A DNA stretch of 59,241 nucleotides from Streptomyces sp. WZ.A104 (GCF_002382885.1 NZ_NWVL01000052.1:1-59241), one strand, 5' to 3'. Counted from the stretch's first letter, positions 36,613 through 45,070 are shown. Notes: generated from the letters alone by a model not told the origin. Numbers and translations: made by a program.

Positions 36613-36789
36613 TCAGGTGTGGCAGGAGCAGCCGCAGCGCAGTCGCTCGACGGTCCGGCCGCCGGTAGTCAGGTCGATGTTCCCGGCGCACAGCTTGTGT
36701 CCTTCCGGCCAGCCGGCGGCGGCCCGGCATTCCGGTGACGTGTACGCGGTTCGTGGCCGGTCTGCGGCCCGCTCGTCGACGGCTGTCAC
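36613..36789 (-). CDS. small cysteine-rich protein (58 aa)
   Basis: The frame opens at GTG 36789, overlapping the stop of the 48-residue gene upstream (GTGA), and encodes 58 residues. Four cysteines are visible, three of them at the end (RCGCSCHT), with SPECRAAAGW and HKLCAGN earlier, so a small zinc-binding fold is possible. The coupling by overlap and high GC at third positions argue that it is real. No family was recognised. Confidence 0.5.
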   Translation of the reverse strand: MTAVDERAADRPRTAYTSPECRAAAGWPEGHKLCAGNIDLTTGGRTVERLRCGCSCHT

Positions 36790-36932
36790 TTGGTGACTTG
36801 CGCGCACGAGGGGCACTCGCAGGCGGGGAACTGGTGCGAGGCCTCGGGGCGTTCGAGGGGGACGACCTCCGCTTCCTCGCGCACAACCCTGGTGAGCCCG
36901 TCGCGGTTCACCTCGTACACCTTGATCGTCAT
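36786..36932 (-). CDS. small hypothetical protein (48 aa)
   Basis: From ATG 36932 the frame encodes 48 residues starting MTIKVYEVNRDGLTRVV and ending CECPSCAQVTK, with a CxCxxC motif near the C-terminus. It overlaps the next small gene by four bases. Its start is only 56 bases from the divergent GTG at 36989, so both promoters share this short gap. It probably belongs to the transcript of the regulatory island, but its function is unknown. Confidence 0.55.
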   Translation of the reverse strand: MTIKVYEVNRDGLTRVVREEAEVVPLERPEASHQFPACECPSCAQVTK

Positions 36933-36988
36933 CACGGGTATGCCCCCCGTTGCAGTCGGTGAGATACGCCAGACCGTAGGGACCGCCT

Positions 36989-37270
36989 GTGCACGCACAC
37001 CACTCCTGTGCAGAACAGTTCATCGGGATCGACCCCGAGACCGGAGACCACGAGAGTTCCACCGTGTGGGTCGACCGAGAGAAGAGGGAACTCGTCTTCC
37101 AGGGATGGAAGCCGGGCCCCGAGCTCGAAGCCGAGTGCGCCGCCCTCGAACTCCCCGGGCACGCCATAGGGATCCCCGACACCGAAGCCGTCATCCGCAT
37201 CCCCGCCAGGATGGTGGACACGATCAGGAAGGCGTGCGATGCCGTCGAACGTGCCGACCACGTTCACTGA
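36989..37270 (+). CDS. hypothetical protein (93 aa)
   Basis: A soluble 93-residue acidic protein (MHAHHSCAEQFIGIDPETGD at the start). No family was recognised. It overlaps the DUF6879 gene by 32 bases in another frame and appears to open the rightward regulatory operon. TAGGGA (36977-36982) lies six bases before GTG 36989, with TTGCAG (36950-36955) further up, so the message may be leaderless. There is no obvious ribosome binding site. Confidence 0.65.
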   Translation: MHAHHSCAEQFIGIDPETGDHESSTVWVDREKRELVFQGWKPGPELEAECAALELPGHAIGIPDTEAVIRIPARMVDTIRKACDAVERADHVH

Positions 37271-37769
37271 CCTGCTGGCCCGGTGCGAGCGGTCCGCAGT
37301 CCACCTCGAAATGCGGGACACCTACGCCGTCGACTACGAGAAGGGCCCCTTCGCAGAGTGGCGTGCCGGCTTCCGCCACGACCCGGTAGACCGGGCCTCG
37401 TGGTGGCGGCCCTGGCTCGACCTCGTCGCCGAGACCGTGGGCCGCGGCGTCGTCATGCGCCGCGCCCGCATCGTGTCCGAGCCTGTCAGCGAGTACATCC
37501 GCTACGAGCACTCCGGCACCTTCACGAACGTTGCTGCAGGCGAGCAAGTGCGGTGGCTGCCCCGTCGCCGGGCCTCCTCGATCGCCCTGCCCGGCAACGA
37601 CTTCTGGCTCTTCGACGACCACCTCGTCCAGTGGAACCACTTCGCCGGGGACGGCTCGTCACAAGGCCCGGAGATCACCAGCGATCCATCAGTGGTGAAG
37701 CTGTGCAGCGAGGCGTTCGAAGCCGTGTGGGAGCGGGGCGTACCGCACGACCAGTACCAGATCCGCTGA
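37239..37769 (+). CDS. DUF6879 family protein
   Basis: A 176-residue protein with the pattern of the Streptomyces DUF6879 family: FTDLLARCERSAVHLEMRD near the start, WRPWLDLVAETVGRGVVMRRARIVSEP (in parts), SEYIRYEH, and the aromatic FWLFDDHLVQWNHF. Such proteins are usually encoded beside an XRE-DUF5753 regulator, as here, and are thought to form a regulatory pair with it. ATG 37239 lies inside the end of the previous gene. Confidence 0.8.
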   Translation: MPSNVPTTFTDLLARCERSAVHLEMRDTYAVDYEKGPFAEWRAGFRHDPVDRASWWRPWLDLVAETVGRGVVMRRARIVSEPVSEYIRYEHSGTFTNVAAGEQVRWLPRRRASSIALPGNDFWLFDDHLVQWNHFAGDGSSQGPEITSDPSVVKLCSEAFEAVWERGVPHDQYQIR

Positions 37770-37794
37770 CGACCGCACCCGGGCAGGCCAGCAC

Positions 37795-38646
37795 ATGACC
37801 ACATCCCCCTCCTCCTCGGCCCAGGCCGCGCGAGAGGTCGTCGCGGGACGACTGCGCGACCTCCGCAAGGGAGCCGGGCTCACGGTCACCGAGCTGGCCG
37901 CCGGGTGCGGCTGGCACCACGCCAAGACCTCCCGCATCGAGAACGCCCGCACCGCCCCCTCCGCAGGCGACATCCGCCGCTGGTGCCGGGCCGTCGACGC
38001 GGAAGCCCTGACCGAGGACCTCATCGCCCAGTCGCTGCATGCTGAGTCGATGTACACCGAGTGGCGCCACCAGGTCCGCCACGGGCTCAAGCAGCTGCAG
38101 GACAGCGCCGTGAGCTTCTTCCGGCAGACCGAGCTGTTCCGCGTCTACTCCTCCTCGCTCGTCCCCGGCCTTCTCCAGACCGAGGGGTACGCGGCGGCCG
38201 TTCTCGGGATGAGCGCGCGCTTCCGCGACCTGCCCGTCGACGACAGCGCCGAAGCCGCCCGCGCCCGGGTCAACCGCTCCCGCGTCATCCACGAGCGGGG
38301 CCACCGCTTCGTTCTCCTCATCGAGGAGGCCGTACTCCACTACCGGATCGGCGATGCCGACGCGATGGCTGCCCAGCTCGGCCATCTCCTCACCGCTGGG
38401 GCTCTGCCCGCTGTGTCCCTCGGCATCATCCCGGCGACGGCGCACCGCGAGCAGTGGCCGCGCGAGACATTCCACGTCTACGACAACTCGCTCGTATCCG
38501 TCGAGCTCGTCTCGGCCCGGGTCCGCATCACCCAGCCCAGCGAGATCGCCCTGTACGCGAAGGCGTTCGAGGAGCTGCGGCAGACCGCCGTGTACGGCGC
38601 GCCGGCGCGCGCCCTGATCGTGAAGGCTATCGACGCCCTCGGCTGA
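37795..38646 (+). CDS. XRE-family regulator with DUF5753 domain
   Basis: A 283-residue protein. The N-terminal HTH is at about 15-60 (RLRDLRKGAGLTVTELAAGCGW and KTSRIENARTAPS, in parts). The C-terminal DUF5753 domain shows VPGLLQTEGYAAAVL, FVLLIEEAVLHYRIGD and FHVYDNSLVSVELVSA. This architecture is very common in Streptomyces, usually with DUF397 or DUF6879 partners that link to development and antibiotic control. ATG 37795 follows the DUF6879 stop by 25 bases. A strong terminator at 38698-38755 closes the operon. Confidence 0.9.
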   Translation: MTTSPSSSAQAAREVVAGRLRDLRKGAGLTVTELAAGCGWHHAKTSRIENARTAPSAGDIRRWCRAVDAEALTEDLIAQSLHAESMYTEWRHQVRHGLKQLQDSAVSFFRQTELFRVYSSSLVPGLLQTEGYAAAVLGMSARFRDLPVDDSAEAARARVNRSRVIHERGHRFVLLIEEAVLHYRIGDADAMAAQLGHLLTAGALPAVSLGIIPATAHREQWPRETFHVYDNSLVSVELVSARVRITQPSEIALYAKAFEELRQTAVYGAPARALIVKAIDALG

Positions 38647-38697
38647 CCTCAGGGCATGACGAAAGGCCCCTCACCACCCAGCGGGCGCCACGCAAGC

Positions 38698-38755
38698 AAG
38701 GGCCGGCCGAAGGCAGTACCTCCCGCTCGGGAGACGCTGCCTTCGGCCGGCCCTT
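38698..38755. terminator. terminator after the XRE gene
   Basis: Perfect 19-base arms (38698-38716 and 38737-38755), with an inner stem CTCCCG/CGGGAG. It follows the XRE stop by 51 bases and lies directly before the broken IS30 gene. Confidence 0.93.
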
Positions 38756-38775
38756 CCCGCTATTCGCAGGAGTCT

Positions 38776-39425
38776 GACCGCATCCACACCGCCGACCGCC
38801 GCCGTGAGAAGGCGTCGATCCGGACCATCGCGGCCGAGCTGGGCCGCAGCCCCTCGACCATCAGCCGGGAGATCCGCCGCAACGGCGTGCTCTACGAGGC
38901 CAGCGGCGTCTGGGCCTACCGGTCGCACGCCGCTCAGGCCCGCGCGAACGCCCGCAAGCCGCGCCCGAAGACCGGGAAGGTCGGGCAGAACCCCAAGCTG
39001 CGCGACTTCATCCAGAACCACCTCCAGAACCCCCTCGAACGCCGCTTGAGCCCCGAACGGATCTGCCAAGTCCTGCGCGCCCGCTTCCCGGACCGGCCGG
39101 AGATGCACGTGACCCACGAGACGATCTACCAGGCCCTCTACGTCCAGGGCCGTGGTGAGCTGCGCCGGGAACTGGCCAAGGCCCTGCGGACCGGCCGGAC
39201 GCTACGGTGGCCTCACCGGCAAGCCGTCCGGTGGCGGCCCCGGATGTCCAAGGACATGGTGATGATCAGCGAGCGCCCCGTCGAGGTCGCCGACCGGGCG
39301 ATCCCTGGGCGTTGGGAAGGCGACTTGACCATCGGCAGGGGCAGGGGCAGGGGTCCGCGACCGGGACGCTTGTCGAGCGCTCCAGCCGCTTCGTCGCCCT
39401 GGTCCACCTGTGTTGCCACGACCAG
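38776..39425 (+). pseudogene. truncated, frameshifted IS30-family transposase
   Basis: The frame shows the IS30 core: EKASIRTIAAELGRSPSTISREIRRNG (in parts: RTIAAELGRSPS), the VTHETIYQALYVQGRGELRREL block, and the first catalytic aspartate in GRWEGDLTIG. At about 39340 a GGGGCA-like repeat tract shifts the frame; the expected continuation GTLVERSSRFVALVHL resumes in another frame at 39354 and breaks off near 39422. The N-terminus and the C-terminal half with the remaining catalytic residues are missing. No terminal inverted repeats were recognised. A dead insertion remnant. Confidence 0.85.
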
Positions 39426-39468
39426 TGGAATGCGCCGAGACGGTGGGGGGCCTTTCGCGTGGGCGAGG

Positions 39469-40161
39469 TCAGCGCTGGTCGGGGGGCTGGAGCTGGATCA
39501 GGTAGCCGGGTTCCGGGTCGAAGAGCTTCAGCCATCTGGCGGCCGCGAACCAGAGAGTGGTGGGTTCGTCGGCGGCGGGGATCTGGAAGACGGCGTTCAC
39601 CGGGCCCTTGCTCGCCGGGTTGAGACCGAACGACGGCCGGGGCTCCCCCTGGTCGTACCAGTATTCTTCGTAGGCACTCGTGAGCTGGGCGTCGCTCCGG
39701 GTCTGGCTGTACGCGGTGTCGTCCACGTTGAGGGTGACTGTGTCGTCGGCGGTCCATCTGGCCTCGCCCTTGCCCACGTTGAGCACCTCCATGCGGACCA
39801 CGCAGAACTGCTTCCCGTCCTCGGGCGTCGGGGGTGCTGTCGGTGCGCTCGGGGAGTCGTGCGCCAGGACCTTCGGGTCCAGCGGTTCGCCGCAGGTGAC
39901 GTCCTCGACGGTGATCTCGAACTCGTCGGGCCGTGCCTCGTTGGTGGAGTCGATGGTCAGCTTGAACGGCTCGCCGATGCTGGACGTGCCGAGGATCTCC
40001 GCGCCCGGCGGGGCGCCGACGTCCGGGCTGCTGGTCGCCGCCGCCGGTACGGCGCTGCCGGGGCTCGATCCCGTACCGATGGAGGCCGCCCCGCAGGCCG
40101 GGAGCGCGAGGAGCGCGAGGGCGGCGCCGAGGGCCGCGAAGGTACTGCCACGAGAGCTCAT
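39469..40161 (-). CDS. DUF4352-like secreted lipoprotein
   Basis: A 230-residue protein with a lipoprotein signal peptide (MSSRGSTFAALGAALALLAL, lipobox LPAC at about 20-23), a Ser/Ala/Pro linker, and a domain resembling DUF4352: FCVVRMEVLNVGKGEARW followed by LNVDDTAYSQTRSD and a DEPTTLWF strand near the end. Such domains are Ig-like and extracellular; the role is unknown. ATG 40161 is preceded by AAAGGA. It is oriented towards the IS30 remnant. Confidence 0.82.
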   Translation of the reverse strand: MSSRGSTFAALGAALALLALPACGAASIGTGSSPGSAVPAAATSSPDVGAPPGAEILGTSSIGEPFKLTIDSTNEARPDEFEITVEDVTCGEPLDPKVLAHDSPSAPTAPPTPEDGKQFCVVRMEVLNVGKGEARWTADDTVTLNVDDTAYSQTRSDAQLTSAYEEYWYDQGEPRPSFGLNPASKGPVNAVFQIPAADEPTTLWFAAARWLKLFDPEPGYLIQLQPPDQR

Positions 40162-40272
40162 CGAACGGTCCTTTCGGCGGTGCGCCGGACCTCTCCATGG
40201 TCGTCCGGTCCGCCGGGGACCGCTCGTCGGCGGACCGGAGGCGTACGAAAGGGGCCCCGGGGTACGCGAGAA

Positions 40273-40306
40273 GGCCCCCGGCCGGTGTGAAACCGGACCA
40301 GGGGCC
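40273..40306. terminator. hairpin downstream of the leftward small secreted gene
   Basis: Outer stem GGCCCC (40273-40278) with GGGGCC (40301-40306) and inner stem CCGGT (40282-40286) with ACCGG (40292-40296). The remainder of 40162-40331 shows no gene. Confidence 0.55.
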
Positions 40307-40331
40307 CTGGACAGTGCGGTGGCGGCCGGGA

Positions 40332-40718
40332 TCAGGGGGGTGGCACCGGGGAGTCGCCTTCCGGGGCTGTGCGGTGGGAGTCGGCCGGGCCGGTCGTACG
40401 GGCGGTGTCCGCGGCGTCGGGCGACAGGTGGCGGGTGGCCGGGGAGGAGCCGTGGGCCTCGGCCCGGATGCGCTGCTTCATCGTGGGCGGCAGGGCCCGG
40501 TCACGCGGAAGGGTCCATCGCACCGAGGGTGCGAGTGGAGTTGCCGCGGTGGCACCCGTGTGCTCGTGGGTCGTGGCGCTCGGCTGCGCGGCGGCGTTCG
40601 TGGCGTTCGTGGCGTTCGCGGTGCTTGCCGCGGCGGTGGCGAGGCCCAGCGACGCCAGGAGGGCGAAGAAGGCGGTGACGAAGGCGGTCCAGATGTTCTT
40701 GGGCTGGAAGGTGCTCAT
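40332..40718 (-). CDS. small secreted or membrane-anchored hypothetical protein
   Basis: A 128-residue protein from ATG 40718 (GAGGGGCC upstream). It starts MSTFQPKNIWTAFVTAFFAL, a hydrophobic signal or anchor, followed by ASTANATNATNAAAQ and an Ala/Thr/Pro-rich tail with the charged MKQRIRAEAHG in the middle. No domain was recognised. The frame stays open far upstream (to 41600) over the DLW-39 gene, but that part is shadow. Confidence 0.6.
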   Translation of the reverse strand: MSTFQPKNIWTAFVTAFFALLASLGLATAAASTANATNATNAAAQPSATTHEHTGATAATPLAPSVRWTLPRDRALPPTMKQRIRAEAHGSSPATRHLSPDAADTARTTGPADSHRTAPEGDSPVPPP

Positions 40719-41008
40719 GGCCCCTCGCTTTCGGACGGTCCGGTTGCTGACTTCTCCGATCATGTGGATCCGGGCCGCGTTTTCGGGGAGCGACGCCCGC
40801 ACTGCGCCGATCTTCGGATTAACACCACTCGTATGGTGCAACCGGGTTGGACAGGTCCTCGTGCGCGGTCTGAAAGGGGTCCGGGAGGTCGTCCGGGACG
40901 CCTGGAGCGGGCTGCTTTTGGGTTCCGGGGAGGTCACCGATCGGTATCGGCCGGTGTGTATAGTCGGCGGCAGAAGGCCCCTATTCCAAGGAAAGACGAG
41001 GTCGCGCG

Positions 41009-41143
41009 GTGAAGAAGCTTCTCCTGGTCGCACTGGCCGCCATCGGCGGGCTCCTCGTGTACCGCCAGATCCAGGCGGATCGCGCCGAGCAGGATCTGTG
41101 GACGGAGGCGACCGACTCCGTGCCCGCAGGTTCGGGTGTGTGA
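41009..41143 (+). CDS. DLW-39 family protein
   Basis: A 44-residue protein from GTG 41009 with AAGGAAAGACGAGG upstream. It consists of a short hydrophobic helix (KKLLLVALAAIGGLLVY) and the RAEQDLWTEATD segment that gives the family its name. It is conserved near gyrA and tRNA-Ile in actinobacteria; its function is not known. TATAGT (40959-40964) is a possible -10. A hairpin follows at 41164-41189. Confidence 0.88.
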   Translation: MKKLLLVALAAIGGLLVYRQIQADRAEQDLWTEATDSVPAGSGV

Positions 41144-41163
41144 GACGGCACAGTCTGTTACGG

Positions 41164-41189
41164 GCCCCGGTCGCTGAAGCGGCCGGGGC
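41164..41189. terminator. terminator after DLW-39
   Basis: Arms 41164-41174 and 41179-41189 pair with one mismatch around a TGAA loop, 20 bases after the DLW-39 stop. Confidence 0.75.
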
Positions 41190-41403
41190 TTCGTGCTGTC
41201 CGGGGCCGGTCGTGCCGCTGAGGCCCGCACCCTTGGGTTCGCCGAAGCGAATTATTGGGTTGCTTAGGCAAAGGGGGCGGGGTGCGTGAGGGACAATCCG
41301 GCTGCGGCCGGAGACAGCGGCGGTGCGGGCGCGGCAGGATGGACCGGCATCGCGGCCGGGCGGCCGAGGGGCGCCGGTGGGTGAGGACGACGAGGGGAAG
41401 CGC

Positions 41404-42729
41404 GTGAACAGGCAGCGCAACAGGGGGCGGGGGGTGGCCGCGGCACTCGCGGCGATGTGCGCGGTGGCGGTGCTCCCGGGCCAGGCGCACGCTGCCGGCC
41501 CCGGGAAGTACGCGTTCGACCCCGCCGCGAAGAACGTGCAGGGCGCGGAGACCAACGTCGAGGCGTCCACGCTGGACGAGGGCGTCCCGTACCGCAGCAC
41601 GATCGAGCCCGGCCAGAAGCTCTACTACCGGGTCACGCTGGACGACGTCTCCACCGCCTATGTCTCGGCGGTCGCGGTGCCGGGCGACAGCGGCGCGGTC
41701 GCCCACGGCGACGGCATCACCATCAGCCTCCGGGACCTCGACGACTCCCGGTGCAGCTCGGAGCGGGCGAACTTCGGCTCGGGCGGGTACGCGCGCCCCA
41801 TCACCGCGTACGCCTACCGGACACCCAAGGAGGGCGGCACCACCTGCCAGGAGGGCGGGCAGTACGACGTCCTCGTCGAGCGCGAGAGCAAGGAGACGTC
41901 CAGCCCGGCGGCCTGGGACCTGGAGCTGCGCTTCCTTCAGGAGCCGCGCCTCAAGAGCGGTGCCTCCATGCCGACCGCAGCCCCGTCGGGCTTCCCCTCG
42001 GCGACGCCCGAACCACTCGCCGGGCAGCCGCAGGAACGGTCCGGCGGGGCGGGCTACTCCGAGGCCACCGGCCTGGAGACCGGCCAGTGGAAGGACTCCG
42101 TCGCCCCGGGGGAGACCCGCTTCTACCGGGTGCCGGTGGACTGGGGCCAGCAGATCCACACCACTGCCCGGCTCGCCAACAGCCCGAACGGCAAGACGGA
42201 CTTCGTGGGCAACGCGCTCACTCTGTCGCTCGACAACCCGGCCCAGGGCCGGGTCGCCGACACCTCCCTCTCCTATTCCGGAAGGCCCGCCTCCACGTCG
42301 CTGAGGCCGCTGCCACCGGTGTCCTACCGCAACCGGTTCGCCTCCTCGACGCAGGTCAACACCATGCGCTTCGCGGGCTGGTACTACCTGTCGGTGAGCC
42401 TGAGCCCGAAGCTGAAGGAGAGCTACGGCAGCGAGCCGATCCGGCTGGAGCTGGCGGTCCAGGTGAAGAACAAGGCCGAGGAGTCCCCGTACGAGGGGGA
42501 TGCCGGGGTCTTCGGCGTCACCGAGCGGGACAAGGACACCGCCCGGAAGGGCCAGAACCAGCAGCAGGCAGCGGAGAGCGGCACGATGCAGGTGGTCGCG
42601 GCGGCCGGCATCGGTACGGGCGCCGTGCTGGTGCTCGGTCTCGGTGTCTGGGCGCTGCTGGCCCGTCGCCGTGCGGCCGGGGCTCCCGCGGCGGCCGGGC
42701 ATCAACCGCCGCCGCAGCAGGGCTGGTAG
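41404..42729 (+). CDS. secreted protein with C-terminal membrane anchor
   Basis: A 441-residue protein. A signal peptide (basic start NRQRNRGRG, hydrophobic core, AHAAGPG near 30) leads into an extracytoplasmic region with two similar halves: TIEPGQKLYYRVTLDD with SAVAVPGD and, about 180 residues on, VAPGETRFYRVPVDWGQQ. A single helix near the end (VVAAAGIGTGAVLVLGLGVWALLA) is followed by ARRRAAG, so the bulk is outside. The repeated beta-rich halves suggest a binding function. GTG 41404 has GAGGGGAAG upstream. No enzyme motif was found. Confidence 0.8.
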   Translation: MNRQRNRGRGVAAALAAMCAVAVLPGQAHAAGPGKYAFDPAAKNVQGAETNVEASTLDEGVPYRSTIEPGQKLYYRVTLDDVSTAYVSAVAVPGDSGAVAHGDGITISLRDLDDSRCSSERANFGSGGYARPITAYAYRTPKEGGTTCQEGGQYDVLVERESKETSSPAAWDLELRFLQEPRLKSGASMPTAAPSGFPSATPEPLAGQPQERSGGAGYSEATGLETGQWKDSVAPGETRFYRVPVDWGQQIHTTARLANSPNGKTDFVGNALTLSLDNPAQGRVADTSLSYSGRPASTSLRPLPPVSYRNRFASSTQVNTMRFAGWYYLSVSLSPKLKESYGSEPIRLELAVQVKNKAEESPYEGDAGVFGVTERDKDTARKGQNQQQAAESGTMQVVAAAGIGTGAVLVLGLGVWALLARRRAAGAPAAAGHQPPPQQGW

Positions 42730-42763
42730 AGGCAGCTCGGGCCGATGGCGGCCGGGTAGGGCC

Positions 42764-44239
42764 TCAGACCTGGGTCAGGGCCCAGATGCCGACCGCGAAG
42801 CAGATCAGCGCCACCACCAGCACCGGGATGGCGACCTTCGGGGGCGGTCCCGGACGCGTTGCCCGTACGGGAGCGTGGGGTGCGGCGTGCTGCGCCGGGG
42901 GGCTCGGGACGTGCGGGTTCGGCTGAGGCTGCTGGGGCGGCAGCTGGGCGGTGTAGGCGCGGGTGGCCCCGGGGCCGTGCGGGACGTCGGCGGTCGCCGC
43001 CTGCGAGGGGTCCTGCGCGCCGACGGCGTACGGGGGCGGCGCGGGCGCCGGGACCGGCCCGGACGGCTGCTGCTGGAACGCGGCCCGGGGCTGGTCCTGT
43101 TGCCGGGGCGGCGGGGCCAGGTGGAAGCTGCCCGTCTCCGACATCGACACGGGCGGGGCGGTGTGCGGCGGCTGGGGGGAGGGCTGTGCGGCGGGCTGTG
43201 AACCGGTCTGCTGTGGGCCGGTCTGCTGTGCCGCCGCGGCGGGCGGTTCTGCCGTGGGCTGTCCTGCGGCGGGCGGTTCTGCGGCGGGCGGTCCGGCGGG
43301 AGGTTCTGCGGCGGGCGGTCCGGCGGGTGAACCGGTGGGCGGTCCTGCCGTGGGCGCGGTCGCCGGGCCGTCGGGGCCGAATCCCGTCGGCAACGGGCCG
43401 ATCTGGTCGAACACCTCCACCGGCTCGTCGTCCGGGCCCGCTTCGGGCAGCATCTCGACCGCCGCGGTCAGCGCCTTGCGGGCGCCCGTCGCGGTCCGGA
43501 AGCGGGCGTGCGGGTCGGGCTGGAGCAGACCGGCGAGCACCTGCCACAGCGGTTCGGGGATGCCCTCGGGGGCGCCCGGGGTGCCGTGGGCGGTGAAGCG
43601 CTCGACCAGTGCCTGCGAGTCCGGCTTCTGCCCCTGGAGGAGGTAGAGCGCGACCAGGCCGACCGCGAAGAGATCCGCCGGGAAATCGGGCTCGGCGCCC
43701 ATCATCTGCTCGGGGGCGAAGTAACCCGGCGTCCCGACCACGTAATTGGTCTCTGTCAGCCGGGGCTCGCCCTTGCGCATCGAGATGCCGAAGTCGGAGA
43801 GCCGCAGATGCGGGCGGCCCGTTCCGGTCGCCTCCATCAGGATGTTGGCGGGCTTGATGTCGCGGTGGATGACGCCCTCCGCGTGCACCGTGGACAGCCC
43901 GGACAGCAGCTGGTCCAGGAGGAGGCAGACGAAGCGGGGCGGCAGCGGGCCGTAGTCGCCGATGACGTGGGCGAGCGAACCGCCGCTCACCAGGTCCATG
44001 GTGAACAGGACCTTGTCGTCGTCGGCGGCCCAGCTGGCCGGGGCGAGCACATGGGGGTGCTCGATGCGCAGCGCCTGTTCGCGGACGAAGCGCAGCAGCG
44101 TGTGCGCGTCGCTCTGCTGGAGCACCTTGGCCGCCACGTACCTGCGGCGGCGGTGGTCCCAGGCCCGCCAGACGGCGCCGACCCCACCACGTCCGATCGG
44201 ATCGATCAGCTCGTACCGACCAGCGAAGACCTCACCCAT
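42764..44239 (-). CDS. eukaryotic-type Ser/Thr protein kinase
   Basis: A 491-residue kinase with all catalytic motifs: glycine loop IGRGGVGAVWRAW at about 16-28, lysine in YVAAKVLQQ, HRDIKPANIL, SDFGIS and the GTPGYFAPEQM activation segment. Residues about 275-465 are Pro/Gln/Ala-rich with tandem PPAEPPAG-type repeats; a single helix at the end (VAIPVLVVALICFAVGIWAL) anchors it, with almost no external sensor. ATG 44239 fits the kinase start. An HTH gene lies 103 bases upstream on the same strand; the pair may work together. Confidence 0.93.
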   Translation of the reverse strand: MGEVFAGRYELIDPIGRGGVGAVWRAWDHRRRRYVAAKVLQQSDAHTLLRFVREQALRIEHPHVLAPASWAADDDKVLFTMDLVSGGSLAHVIGDYGPLPPRFVCLLLDQLLSGLSTVHAEGVIHRDIKPANILMEATGTGRPHLRLSDFGISMRKGEPRLTETNYVVGTPGYFAPEQMMGAEPDFPADLFAVGLVALYLLQGQKPDSQALVERFTAHGTPGAPEGIPEPLWQVLAGLLQPDPHARFRTATGARKALTAAVEMLPEAGPDDEPVEVFDQIGPLPTGFGPDGPATAPTAGPPTGSPAGPPAAEPPAGPPAAEPPAAGQPTAEPPAAAAQQTGPQQTGSQPAAQPSPQPPHTAPPVSMSETGSFHLAPPPRQQDQPRAAFQQQPSGPVPAPAPPPYAVGAQDPSQAATADVPHGPGATRAYTAQLPPQQPQPNPHVPSPPAQHAAPHAPVRATRPGPPPKVAIPVLVVALICFAVGIWALTQV

Positions 44240-44342
44240 TGCGCTGCGCCCGCTCCCCGTCCCTGTTGCGGTACCAGGGCGCTGCGCTGTGCGCGGGCCC
44301 TGGCTCCGTCGTCGTTCGTCGCTACGTCGTGCTCCGGAGCTG

Positions 44343-44891
44343 CTAGCTCTGGTGCCCTTCGTAGTGTGCGACCGCGTCCGCGGTGCGCCCCGCGCCGTAC
44401 ACCCTGAGGAACTCTGCCAGCTCCGGGTGGGTCGGGGCGAGGGCGTCCGCGGCATCGATGATGTCGCCGGCCGCCGCGACGGACCTCAGCAGGGACTGGA
44501 TCTCGCGCACCACGCGGCGGACGGTGGGAGCGCCGCCGGTGGAGCTGGTCTGGCCGGTGCCGGTGAGGACCGATCCGCCCTGCGACTTCTTGATCTCCTC
44601 CATCCGGTCGGTCGCCTCGCCCGCACTGACGCTGCCGTCGGCCACCTGGCTCGCCAGCTCCTGAAGGGCCTGGACGCGCTGGACCACGGCGGGGTTTCCG
44701 ATCTTGGCCCGCTGGCCGCTCATCAGCTGGGAGAGCATCGGAGCGGACAGCCCGAGAACCGCGGCCAGCCGGGCCTGATTCAGGCCGAGATCATCGATCA
44801 GCCGACGGAAGAGCGCCCCCAAAGGCTCTCCGTACCAACTGCGTTGAAGGTCTCTGGCTCTTGCCGTCGCCTCTTGCTGCGCTGCGTCCAT
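44343..44891 (-). CDS. helix-turn-helix DNA-binding protein
   Basis: A 182-residue protein. HTH residues are visible at about 34-62 (GLNQARLAAVLGLSAPMLSQL, in parts), followed by a long helical region and DAADALAPTHPELAEFLRVYGAG at the C-terminus. It resembles XRE-type regulators but without a known ligand domain. It lies directly upstream of the Ser/Thr kinase, and this pairing suggests it is a regulator or target of phosphorylation; both are inferred. The start at 44891 is an ATG (CAT on +). Confidence 0.82.
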   Translation of the reverse strand: MDAAQQEATARARDLQRSWYGEPLGALFRRLIDDLGLNQARLAAVLGLSAPMLSQLMSGQRAKIGNPAVVQRVQALQELASQVADGSVSAGEATDRMEEIKKSQGGSVLTGTGQTSSTGGAPTVRRVVREIQSLLRSVAAAGDIIDAADALAPTHPELAEFLRVYGAGRTADAVAHYEGHQS

Positions 44892-45070
44892 GGCGTCTCC
44901 CCTTCGCTGCGGCTTCGCTGCTGCGAACCTCGTCGAGCATCTTACGGAGAGTGGTCGTTCATCGGGAGTCCCTATCCTTTTGGAGGAATGCGGGGGGTAC
45001 CCGGTACTCTGGTCTGCGACGGTAGCCCTGGCGCGGATGTGCTGGGCGTTGCCCTCGTTCGTTGTGGCCC

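Noticed and set aside
35312..39425. Integrated element using tRNA-Ile as an attachment site
   Set aside because: No integrase gene and no second copy of the tRNA 3' end were found in the window, so the accessory genes cannot be called an integrative element.
40719..41600. Upstream extension of the small leftward secreted gene to 422 codons
   Set aside because: It would run antisense through the DLW-39 gene and lacks conserved sequence; ATG 40718 with a ribosome binding site and signal segment is convincing.
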